Shown: positions 1 through 7,092 of the stretch, piece by piece
How the letters are laid out: each line of letters begins with the position of its first letter
Position numbering within the stretch: the stretch's first letter is position 1
Source of the DNA: Anaerolineaceae bacterium UBA6073
Lineage (GTDB): Bacteria; Chloroflexota; Anaerolineae; Anaerolineales; Anaerolineaceae
NCBI GenBank assembly: GCA_002436085.1
Contig: DIXT01000019.1
Span: 43,441-107,440, forward strand
Direction: 5' to 3'
Length of the DNA stretch: 64,000 nt
The notes under the pieces: generated by a model
The model's input: the letters and a program-made list of their open reading frames with translations, nothing else
Told to the model about the DNA's origin: nothing
Databases searched by the model: none
Made by a program: the position numbers and the translations under genes

Positions 1-1086
1 GGAGCACTAGGCACTTTCAGCTCTTTGGGTCTGATCCTGACCGCCACGCAGTACGGCTTATTCTTTGACCGCAGCTCCCGAAAACGCCTGACGCTGGCTC
101 TCTCCCTGTTTCTGCTTACCCTGACGCTCTACTTCCTACCCTTTGTGCGCGGCTTTGGCATTGTGCTCGTGCTCTTTGTTCTCCACCGCATCGTGACCAG
201 CTCCAGTATCACCGCCACCGAAAACCTTTCTTATCAAATCTCTTCCGGCGGAGACGCCAACGGAAAGCCCTCCTTCGGAAAGCTGCGTATGTGGGGTTCA
301 GTTGGTTTTGGTATCGCCGCGGTGATTGGCGGTTGGCTGTTCGGCGCGAAAGGAATCCTGGTAAACGACCAGCTCTTCCTGGCGTTCATGCTGGTTTCCA
401 TCGGACTAATCCTGTTTGTGATGCCCGCGGGTTTCTTCCGCGATGGAAAGGCCGACCAGAAACAAGGCGCTTCTGCGGGGCTCAAAGGTATCGTCAGTCT
501 GATATTCGCGGACCGTTATCTTTTGCTGACCGTGCTTGCGCTGGCCCTGACGGATCCGCTCAGCGACGGTGTGCGCTCTTTTGAGCCCATATTCATGAAA
601 GACCTGGGGCTTACGGAGAGCATCATCGGCGCGGCGGTCTCTCTGAGCTGCTTTATGGAAGTCCCGATCATGCTTCTGGCAGACCGCTGGATCCAAAAGT
701 TGGAAGTCCACAAACTTGTGTTTTTCATCCTCATTTTTGACCTGACCCGCCGCCTGCTGGTTTGGTTTTTCCCGTTTGGCTGGCTAGTGTTTGTGTTAAA
801 TATTCTGACTGCGGTCAGCTTTACCCTGCGCCTGATCACCACCATCCACCTGATAAACTTGCGCGTGCCCCGGCAGTACACCACCACCGCGGTCACCTTT
901 GTCAATATCACCCTGAACGGCACATTCCACATGCTGAGTAACGCGCTAAGCGGCGTTGTGTATGATAACTTTGGCGGACGGCCGATTTACCTGGTCAGCG
1001 CCTGCTTTTGCGTGGTCGCCCTGGTTTTCGCGCTGGCTGCCCGGCGCGCGCAAGCGCAGGAAAGCCTGCCGCCGGCAGCTGGATGA
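1..1086 (+). CDS. MFS transporter, 5' end cut by the window
   Basis: The reading frame is open from base 1, so the first TTG or ATG inside the window is not evidence of a start, and roughly 40 N-terminal residues probably lie upstream. The visible 361 residues are mostly hydrophobic, with about 10-11 predicted membrane segments and the charged central loop typical of a 12-segment major facilitator. The N-terminal visible half (FDRSSRKRLTLAL, followed by the Gly-rich segment GFGIAAVIGG) resembles the MFS_1_like/LacY-type branch. The substrate cannot be read from the sequence. It is followed after 46 bases by a DinB-like gene on the same strand. Confidence 0.85.
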   Translation, partial: GALGTFSSLGLILTATQYGLFFDRSSRKRLTLALSLFLLTLTLYFLPFVRGFGIVLVLFVLHRIVTSSSITATENLSYQISSGGDANGKPSFGKLRMWGSVGFGIAAVIGGWLFGAKGILVNDQLFLAFMLVSIGLILFVMPAGFFRDGKADQKQGASAGLKGIVSLIFADRYLLLTVLALALTDPLSDGVRSFEPIFMKDLGLTESIIGAAVSLSCFMEVPIMLLADRWIQKLEVHKLVFFILIFDLTRRLLVWFFPFGWLVFVLNILTAVSFTLRLITTIHLINLRVPRQYTTTAVTFVNITLNGTFHMLSNALSGVVYDNFGGRPIYLVSACFCVVALVFALAARRAQAQESLPPAAG

Positions 1087-1087
1087 T

Positions 1088-1116
1088 TTGAATCCGCCAC
1101 ATTTATGAAATAATGC
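1088..1116 (+). promoter_or_regulatory. Weak candidate promoter for the DinB-like gene
   Basis: TTGAAT at 1088-1093 is followed after 17 bases by TAATGC at 1111-1116. The -10 element is poor. A GAGAGG Shine-Dalgarno-like stretch lies just before the ATG at 1133. Confidence 0.3.
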
Positions 1117-1132
1117 CTACCGAGAGGATCAT

Positions 1133-1621
1133 ATGATCACAATAAGCGAATATGCTCGCATTTTAGAGGGGGTACAGGACATTATTCACATGCAGACCGA
1201 AGGACTTAGCGATTTCGAGCTGCTGGTGCAACCCCCAAACGGCGGCAACTGCATGGAATGGGTACTGGGGCATATCGCGAATGGACTGAAGACCATCCTG
1301 CGCGTCCTGGATGCCCTTCCACCGGAGAATTTACCCGACCTGAGCCGTTACCAGCGCGGCTCGGAACCCATCCTGGGAGCGGAACCAGGCCTGTTAGGGC
1401 GCGAGCGCCTGATAGCCGCCCTGGACATGCTGCATGCCGCCGCGCAAACCCGCCTGGGGGAGATGGACGAAGCGGCCTTTGACGAGGAAATCGTCATCTT
1501 TGGGGATCAGGCGCAGCGGCGCGGCTGGTGGGCGCTCTTCTTCCTGTTCCATCACAGCTATCACGTCGGGCAATTGGAAATCCTGCGCAATATCGCCGGC
1601 AGGACTGAAAAGCTTATCTGA
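1133..1621 (+). CDS. DinB/YfiT-like four-helix-bundle protein
   Basis: This 162-residue protein has the length and pattern of the DinB superfamily (DinB_2/YfiT-like putative metal enzymes). Three histidines are placed as in the metal-binding triad: one in VLGHIANG near residue 47 and two in FHHSYHVGQLE near residues 140-145. Some relatives are thiol-dependent (bacillithiol or mycothiol) S-transferases, but many have no known reaction, so no substrate is assigned. The ATG at 1133 follows GAGAGGATCAT, which supports the start. It is a stand-alone gene between two MFS transporters. Confidence 0.8.
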   Translation: MITISEYARILEGVQDIIHMQTEGLSDFELLVQPPNGGNCMEWVLGHIANGLKTILRVLDALPPENLPDLSRYQRGSEPILGAEPGLLGRERLIAALDMLHAAAQTRLGEMDEAAFDEEIVIFGDQAQRRGWWALFFLFHHSYHVGQLEILRNIAGRTEKLI

Positions 1622-1769
1622 CCATATAATTTTCCTGCATTGGCGATGTTCTCCAACAGGCACGCAAGCTGCAAAGCCAACAGACCAAGCGGAGGATATT
1701 CACCTGTTTAGCTGCCGCCGCGCCAAGATTCCGGCGTAAGATAGAACCACTAAGTTGACGGAGAGCAGA

Positions 1770-2993
1770 ATGATCCAAACCCGCGTTAAAAACCTGCTCA
1801 AGACCCGCCCGGTCGCTTTGATCCTGTTGATATTCCTGGCGTTCATCGCGCTTGGGATGCCGGACGGCTTGCTGGGGGTTGGGTGGCCTTCCATCCGGGC
1901 TGGTTTCGGTCAGCCGCTGGACGTCCTGGGTTTGCTGCTCTTCACTATGATGGTAGGCTACCTGACCTCCAGCTTCTTGAGCGGCGAACTGACCCGGCGC
2001 TGGGGCGTGGGGAAAGTTCTGATTATCAGCTGCCTGGTGACGGGTGCGGGTCTGATTGGATACACGCTGGTGCCGGGTTGGGGCATGATGGTAGCGCTGG
2101 GCTTGTTTGCGGGACTGGGCGCTGGCGCGGTGGATTCGAGCCTGAACGCCTACGTTGCCGCCAACTTTGGTCCCGGTCTGATGCAGTGGCTGCACGCCAG
2201 CTACGGTATTGGGGTTACCACTGGCCCGCTCATCATGACCGCGATGCTCGCGCGCTACAGCAGCTGGCGGCCGGGTTATCTGGTGGTGGGCGGCTTTCAG
2301 TTGGTACTGGCGCTGAGCTTTGTGCTCAGCCTGCCCCTTTGGAACTGGAAAAAGACAGAAAAAACTGAAGAAGTGGAACAGGCGCCTGTTACGAGCGCGA
2401 GCCTGAAAGAAACCCTGCGGCAGCCGCGCGTGTGGGCCAGCATGGCGCTATTCTTTTTCTATGTCGGGTCCGAAGTCACCCTGGGGACCTGGGTCTATTC
2501 GCTGCTTACCGAAGGCCGCAGCATTGACCCGAAGCTGGCGGGCTACTTTGCCGGCAGTTATTGGTTCACATTCACGCTTGGGCGGGTGTTGGCCGGGGTA
2601 CTCACGCACAAAATAAACATACAGAAGCTGGTGGTCATCTGCATCGCAGCCGCGCTGGCAGGCACGGTGGTGTTGGGGCTGAACCTGGGCACCTGGGTGA
2701 ACCTGGCGGCGGTGGCGCTGGTCGGGTTTGCCTTCGCGCCGGTCTTCCCGGGGTTAATGTCCGGGACGCCGGGGCGCGTGGGCCAGGCGCACAGCAACAA
2801 TACGATTGGCATGCAGGCCGCGGCCGGCAGCCTGGGCGGCACCGGTCTGACCAGCCTGGTGGGCGTGCTTGCGCAGACTTTCAGTCTGGAAGTGGTTCCG
2901 CTGGTGCTGCTGGTATTTCTGGGCTGTTTGCTGGGGCTGTACCTGCTGTTCCGCCGCAAGGGGAATGCTGAGGCAGCCGCCGGGCAGTCTTAG
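1770..2993 (+). CDS. MFS transporter (FucP/YbjJ-like)
   Basis: A 407-residue protein with about 12 hydrophobic segments, a loop motif GELTRRWGVGKVLI after segment 2, and the N-terminal pattern FLAFIALGMPDGLLGVGWP seen in sugar-type MFS carriers of the FucP/YbjJ branch. An in-frame TTG lies 15 bases upstream at 1755. The ATG at 1770 is preferred because GGAG at 1760-1763 stands six bases before it. Export or uptake of a small sugar-like molecule is the family expectation; the substrate is unknown. It is not in an obvious operon, and the next 450 bases hold only repeats. Confidence 0.85.
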   Translation: MIQTRVKNLLKTRPVALILLIFLAFIALGMPDGLLGVGWPSIRAGFGQPLDVLGLLLFTMMVGYLTSSFLSGELTRRWGVGKVLIISCLVTGAGLIGYTLVPGWGMMVALGLFAGLGAGAVDSSLNAYVAANFGPGLMQWLHASYGIGVTTGPLIMTAMLARYSSWRPGYLVVGGFQLVLALSFVLSLPLWNWKKTEKTEEVEQAPVTSASLKETLRQPRVWASMALFFFYVGSEVTLGTWVYSLLTEGRSIDPKLAGYFAGSYWFTFTLGRVLAGVLTHKINIQKLVVICIAAALAGTVVLGLNLGTWVNLAAVALVGFAFAPVFPGLMSGTPGRVGQAHSNNTIGMQAAAGSLGGTGLTSLVGVLAQTFSLEVVPLVLLVFLGCLLGLYLLFRRKGNAEAAAGQS

Positions 2994-3488
2994 GTCGGTC
3001 TGCGATTTCCCATCCGCCGTAATAATCCCATTCAGCCGTAGGGGCGAAGCACCCTTCATTTGCGCATCCGATAGGTCTTTGCGTTCTTACCGGGATGCTT
3101 CGCCCCTACACATAACTGTAAGAAACGGAGTTATTGGCCTGGCGAAGCGCTCCAAAGCTGTAAAGTTGCAGCCCGATCCACTCTTCAACCTTCCCTCGGG
3201 GGAAGGTGCCCGTAGGGCGGATGAGGGTCTTGAACCCTTTCCTGTTTAGAGAAGCAACCCACAGGTTGAACAAGAAAGAAAACTACCCTCATCAGTCGCG
3301 TTGCGCTCGCCAGCTTTGCCTTCGGCGCGCAAGCAGTGCTTTCGGCACGCAAACAGCCCCGGGGGAAACTCAGAGAAGAATTCATCAAATTCTTCTTACT
3401 CCGTGGTTGTTGAGCTCAATCCACCCCCCCCCCTCTCATCCGACTTGACGCACTGTAATTAACATCTATAATTCAATGACTGAAATAT
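2994..3488. repeat. Intergenic region with two palindromic repeat families
   Basis: No convincing gene. It holds three elements. First, a 72-base element at 3038-3109 is bounded by perfect 14-base inverted repeats (GTAGGGGCGAAGCA at 3038-3051 and its complement at 3096-3109). Second, around 3185-3240 lies a hairpin unit related to the array at 33600-33900. Third, a stretch at about 3287-3358 appears again inverted near 33545-33600, sharing a segment that reads GCGCTCGCCAGCTTTGCCTT here. The promoter of the glycan locus occupies the last 45 bases. Confidence 0.8.
3445..3472 (+). promoter_or_regulatory. Strong sigma-70-type promoter of the glycan locus
   Basis: TTGACG at 3445-3450 and a perfect TATAAT at 3467-3472 are separated by 16 bases. 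The expected transcript starts near 3479, only about 10 bases before the regulator's ATG at 3489, which has no Shine-Dalgarno sequence. It is the best promoter seen upstream of the 27-kb glycan locus. Confidence 0.75.
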
Positions 3489-4031
3489 ATGGAAACAGAA
3501 CTGTCCGCTGAAGAGAACAGCCGCGCGCTGGATCTCCTTACCCAAATCGAAGCTAACCCCGACATCTCCCAAGCCAGTATGGCGGATGCGCTGGGCGTGG
3601 CTGTGGGCACCATCAACTGGTACCTCAAACGTCTGATTTCAAAGGGTTATGTCAAGGTCAAACGCGCCCAACGCAAAAAACTGCGCTACATCATCACACC
3701 CGAAGGCATCGCGCTGCGCGCAAGCCTGACCGTTGATTACATCCGCACCTCGTTCGACCTGTACCGCCGCGTGCGGGAACGCTCCGTGAAATGTATCGAG
3801 GAGCTTAGCCAGAACGGATACGGCAGCGTGCGCATCCTGGGAGACGGCGAAGTGGCGGAGGTTATCCGCCTGACCTGCATCGAACACGGCGTTGAATTGA
3901 CTGAGGCGGTAGGCGCGCCTGAAATCCACATACAGGGCATTAAACTTGCACTTGTTTTTCCTGACGCGGAGGCAGCTCGCCCTCCTGCGCAACTAATCGT
4001 ATTTCGAGGTAACTATGGACCAGATAATTAA
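3489..4031 (+). CDS. Winged-helix regulator heading the glycan locus
   Basis: A 180-residue protein. Residues about 8-75 form a winged helix-turn-helix (SQASMADALGVAVGTINWYLKRLISKGYVKVKR, described here by its ends: DALGV recognition region and the KRLISKGYV wing) of the MarR/HTH_24 kind. After a helical linker, the C-terminal part (GSVRILGDGEVAEVIRLTC, then a short beta-rich segment) looks like a small alpha/beta nucleotide- or sugar-sensing domain similar in outline to PglD N-terminal folds; this is only a resemblance. It overlaps the next gene by 17 bases, so translation is coupled. The position suggests that it controls the glycan genes, possibly its own promoter. Confidence 0.75.
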   Translation: METELSAEENSRALDLLTQIEANPDISQASMADALGVAVGTINWYLKRLISKGYVKVKRAQRKKLRYIITPEGIALRASLTVDYIRTSFDLYRRVRERSVKCIEELSQNGYGSVRILGDGEVAEVIRLTCIEHGVELTEAVGAPEIHIQGIKLALVFPDAEAARPPAQLIVFRGNYGPDN

Positions 4032-4962
4032 CTTTTCCGGAAAACGTATCTGCGTCACCGGAGGCGCAGGCTTTTTGGGCACGCATCTGATTGCGAACCT
4101 GCGCGCGAAAGGCGCAAACAACATCTTCATCCCCAAGTATGAAGACTACGACCTGGTGAATCCAGACGACATCGCGCGCATGCTGGAAGACTCGGCGCCG
4201 GATATCATCATCCATCTGGCAGCGCACGTGGGCGGCATCGGCGCTAATATGGCCAAACCTGCCGAATTCTTCTACGACAACCTGATGATGGGCGTGCAGC
4301 TGATGCACCAGGCCTGGAAGCGCGGCGTGGAAAAGTTCGTCGCCATTGGCACCATTTGCGCCTATCCCAAATTCACGCCTATCCCTTTCAAGGAAGAGCA
4401 TTTGTGGGACGGCTACCCCGAAGAAACCAACGCGCCTTACGGACTGGCCAAGAAAATGCTGCTGGTCCAGGCGCAGGCCTACCGCCAGCAGTACGGCTAT
4501 AACGCCATTTTCCTGCTGCCGGTCAACTTGTACGGCCCGGGGGATAACTTTAACCCCGCCAGCTCGCATGTCATTCCCGCCCTCATCCGCAAGTGCCTGG
4601 AAGCCAAGGAGCAGGGCGCCAGCGAAATCGTCGCCTGGGGCGATGGTTCGCCCACGCGCGAGTTCATCTACGTGGAAGACGCGGCGGAAGGCATCGCCCT
4701 GGCAACGCAGCGCTATAACGGCGCGGAACCGGTCAACATCGGCTCCAGCTTCGAAATCAGCATCAAGGATTTGATGGAACTCATCGCGCGCCTGACCGGT
4801 TTTGAGGGCGCCATCCGCTGGGATACCAGCAAGCCCAACGGGCAGCCGCGCCGCAAGCTGGACACCACCCGCGCGCGCGAGTACTTCGGCTTCAGCGCGA
4901 AAACCGACTTCGAAGAAGGTCTGCGCCGCACCATCGCCTGGTACCGGGACCACAGGAGCTGA
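4015..4962 (+). CDS. GDP-L-fucose synthase-like epimerase/reductase
   Basis: A 315-residue extended short-chain dehydrogenase. TGGAGFLG at residues 15-22 binds NAD(P), and Tyr142/Lys146 form the YxxxK catalytic pair (APYGLAKK). The blocks HVGGIGAN, GTICAYPK and the C-terminal WDTSKPNGQPRRKLD are typical of GDP-4-keto-6-deoxymannose epimerase-reductase (Fcl/WcaG), which makes GDP-L-fucose. No GDP-mannose 4,6-dehydratase (Gmd) lies in this window, so the substrate must come from elsewhere, or the enzyme acts on a related nucleotide sugar. Start ATG 4015 follows CGAGGT. Confidence 0.85.
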   Translation: MDQIINFSGKRICVTGGAGFLGTHLIANLRAKGANNIFIPKYEDYDLVNPDDIARMLEDSAPDIIIHLAAHVGGIGANMAKPAEFFYDNLMMGVQLMHQAWKRGVEKFVAIGTICAYPKFTPIPFKEEHLWDGYPEETNAPYGLAKKMLLVQAQAYRQQYGYNAIFLLPVNLYGPGDNFNPASSHVIPALIRKCLEAKEQGASEIVAWGDGSPTREFIYVEDAAEGIALATQRYNGAEPVNIGSSFEISIKDLMELIARLTGFEGAIRWDTSKPNGQPRRKLDTTRAREYFGFSAKTDFEEGLRRTIAWYRDHRS

Positions 4963-4967
4963 AGCGC

Positions 4968-5807
4968 GTGAGCGAGGTCCCGAATTCCGCCAAGCTGGTT
5001 GTGCTCCGCCCCGCAAAGGGTTGGCTGGGCATTGACCTGAAAGAGCTCTGGTTTTACCGCGAGCTGATTTACTTTTTAACCTGGCGCGATATCAAGGTGC
5101 GCTACAAGCAGGCTGCTCTGGGCATTGCCTGGGCGGTGCTGCAGCCCGTGCTCACCACCGCGATTACCTCGGTGGTCTTTGGCATGCTGCTGAAGGTTCA
5201 ATCCGACGGGCTGCCCTATCCGGTGTTCGTGCTCTCGGCGCTGCTGCCCTGGCACCTGTTTCAGCTTTCCCTGCAAAAATCCAGCATCAGCCTGGTGGGC
5301 AACGCCAACCTGATTACCAAAGTGTATTTTCCGCGCGTGATTATCCCGCTTTCTTCCGTGCTGGCGGTGCTGGTGGATTTTGCAATCTCGCTGGTGCTGC
5401 TCTTTATCACCATGGCTGTTTTCCGTTTACCCATCACCTTGAAAGCGCTCTGGCTGATACCGCTGACACTTTTGGCAGTCCTGGCGGCGCTGGCGGTGGG
5501 CTTGTGGCTCTCCGCGCTGAACGTGCAATACCGCGATATCCAGCAGATTGTGCCTTTTCTGGTGCAAATCTGGATGTACGCCTCCCCGATTGTCTATCCT
5601 ATCAGCACCATCCCGGAAGGCACGCTGCGCAGCCTGTACAGCCTGAACCCCATGGTGGGGGTGGTGCAGGGCTTCCGGTGGGCTTTGTTTGGCGGCACGC
5701 CGCCGGACTTTACACTGGCAATTTCCAGCGCGGCGGTCGTGCTGTTGCTGATTACCGGCTTGTTCTTCTTCCGGCGTATGGAAAAAACTTTTGCGGATGT
5801 GGTGTGA
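4968..5807 (+). CDS. wzm: ABC-2 polysaccharide export permease (Wzm/TagG type)
   Basis: A 279-residue integral membrane protein with six predicted segments and an amphipathic start (LKELWFYRELIYFLTWRDIKVRYKQ, seen at residues about 24-48) that is characteristic of the ABC-2 permeases exporting O-antigen, teichoic acid or similar glycans. The GTG start at 4968 sits 5 bases after the epimerase stop, with CAGGAG upstream. The stop overlaps the ATG of the ATPase by one base, so the two exporter subunits are translationally coupled. It should move a completed lipid-linked glycan across the cytoplasmic membrane. Confidence 0.9.
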   Translation: MSEVPNSAKLVVLRPAKGWLGIDLKELWFYRELIYFLTWRDIKVRYKQAALGIAWAVLQPVLTTAITSVVFGMLLKVQSDGLPYPVFVLSALLPWHLFQLSLQKSSISLVGNANLITKVYFPRVIIPLSSVLAVLVDFAISLVLLFITMAVFRLPITLKALWLIPLTLLAVLAALAVGLWLSALNVQYRDIQQIVPFLVQIWMYASPIVYPISTIPEGTLRSLYSLNPMVGVVQGFRWALFGGTPPDFTLAISSAAVVLLLITGLFFFRRMEKTFADVV

Positions 5808-7090
5808 TGAGCGCTGCTGAGTACTCTATCCAGGTACAGGGCATTTCCAAGCGCTACAAAATCGGCGCAGCCCAACAGCGCGCCGATACGCTGCGCGACC
5901 TCATCACCAATCAGGTGCAAAGAATCGGACAAAGCTTCTCGCGCGAGGGGCGCGCCCGGAAAGCCGCCGACACCATCTGGGCGCTCAAGGACATCACGTT
6001 CGACGTCCGGCAGGGGCAGGCGCTTGGCATCATCGGGCGCAACGGCGCCGGCAAAAGCACCCTGCTCAAAATCCTCTCGCGCGTCACCGACCCGACCGAG
6101 GGCTACGGCGAACTGCGCGGGCGGGTGGGTTCGCTGCTGGAGGTCGGCACCGGTTTTCACCCGGAACTGACCGGGCGCGAGAATATCTTCCTGAACGGCG
6201 CGATTCTGGGCATGACCCGCAAAGAAATTCAGTCCCGCTTTGACGAAATCGTTGATTTCTCGGAGGTCGGACAGTTCATCGACACGCCGGTCAAACGCTA
6301 TTCCAGCGGCATGTATCTGCGCCTGGCTTTTGCCGTCGCCGCGCATCTGGAACCGGAGATTCTGGTGGTGGATGAAGTCCTGGCGGTGGGGGACGCGGAT
6401 TTTCAGCGCAAATGTCTGGGCAAAATGGGCGACGTGGCCCAACAGGGACGCACGGTGCTGTTCGTGAGCCACAACATGTCCTCCATTCTGCGCCTGACCG
6501 AGGAAAGCCTGGTGCTGGAGAAGGGCAAAGTGCTGCTGCGCGCGCCTTCCGCGGAAGCGGTGGACTTTTACCTGAACCGCGGACTGAACAAATTGGGAGA
6601 GCGCTTTTGGGAAGAGGATGAAGTGCCTGCCTCCGCCGCGCCCTTCCGCCCGCTGGCTATCCGTGTGCGCGCCAAGGACGGAAGCGTGTCCGATACCGTA
6701 CGCAGCGTGGAGCCATTCACGATTGAAATTGAGTATGCCCTCAGCGAAGACCTGACCGGCTTGCGCGTGGGCTTTTACCTGATGTCCACCCGCGGAGAAC
6801 CCATCTTTACCAGCTTTGACACCGACTCCAGCGAGCTTTTCAAGGCGTACCCTGCCCGTGCCAAAGGCACCTACACCAGCCGCTGCGTCATCCCTGCCAA
6901 CACGTTGAACGAAGGCCGCTTTGTGTTGGGCATCAACGCCAGTTCCTACCACATCCGGCGCTACTTCCAGGATGAGCAGGCGCTGACTTTCTCGGTGGAT
7001 GCCAGCGGCGCGCCGGGCACGCACTGGCCTGAGCCCAGACCGGGCGGCGTCCGACCGGTGTTGGACTGGCAGATTGCGCGCGAGGAGTGA
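5807..7090 (+). CDS. wzt: ABC transporter ATPase with C-terminal glycan-binding domain (Wzt type)
   Basis: A 427-residue protein. Walker A is GRNGAGKST (77-85), the signature YSSGM (165-169) and Walker B ILVVDE (185-190). Residues about 260-420 form a beta-rich Wzt_C domain (FTIEIEYALSEDLTGLRVG region). In the known two-domain Wzt proteins this domain recognises the modified end of the polysaccharide and so couples chain termination to export. The ATG at 5807 was chosen because it overlaps the permease stop by one base (TGATG); the frame is open further upstream but that is inside the permease gene. Termination modifications could be supplied by the methyltransferases downstream. Confidence 0.9.
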   Translation: MSAAEYSIQVQGISKRYKIGAAQQRADTLRDLITNQVQRIGQSFSREGRARKAADTIWALKDITFDVRQGQALGIIGRNGAGKSTLLKILSRVTDPTEGYGELRGRVGSLLEVGTGFHPELTGRENIFLNGAILGMTRKEIQSRFDEIVDFSEVGQFIDTPVKRYSSGMYLRLAFAVAAHLEPEILVVDEVLAVGDADFQRKCLGKMGDVAQQGRTVLFVSHNMSSILRLTEESLVLEKGKVLLRAPSAEAVDFYLNRGLNKLGERFWEEDEVPASAAPFRPLAIRVRAKDGSVSDTVRSVEPFTIEIEYALSEDLTGLRVGFYLMSTRGEPIFTSFDTDSSELFKAYPARAKGTYTSRCVIPANTLNEGRFVLGINASSYHIRRYFQDEQALTFSVDASGAPGTHWPEPRPGGVRPVLDWQIAREE

Positions 7091-7092
7091 GC

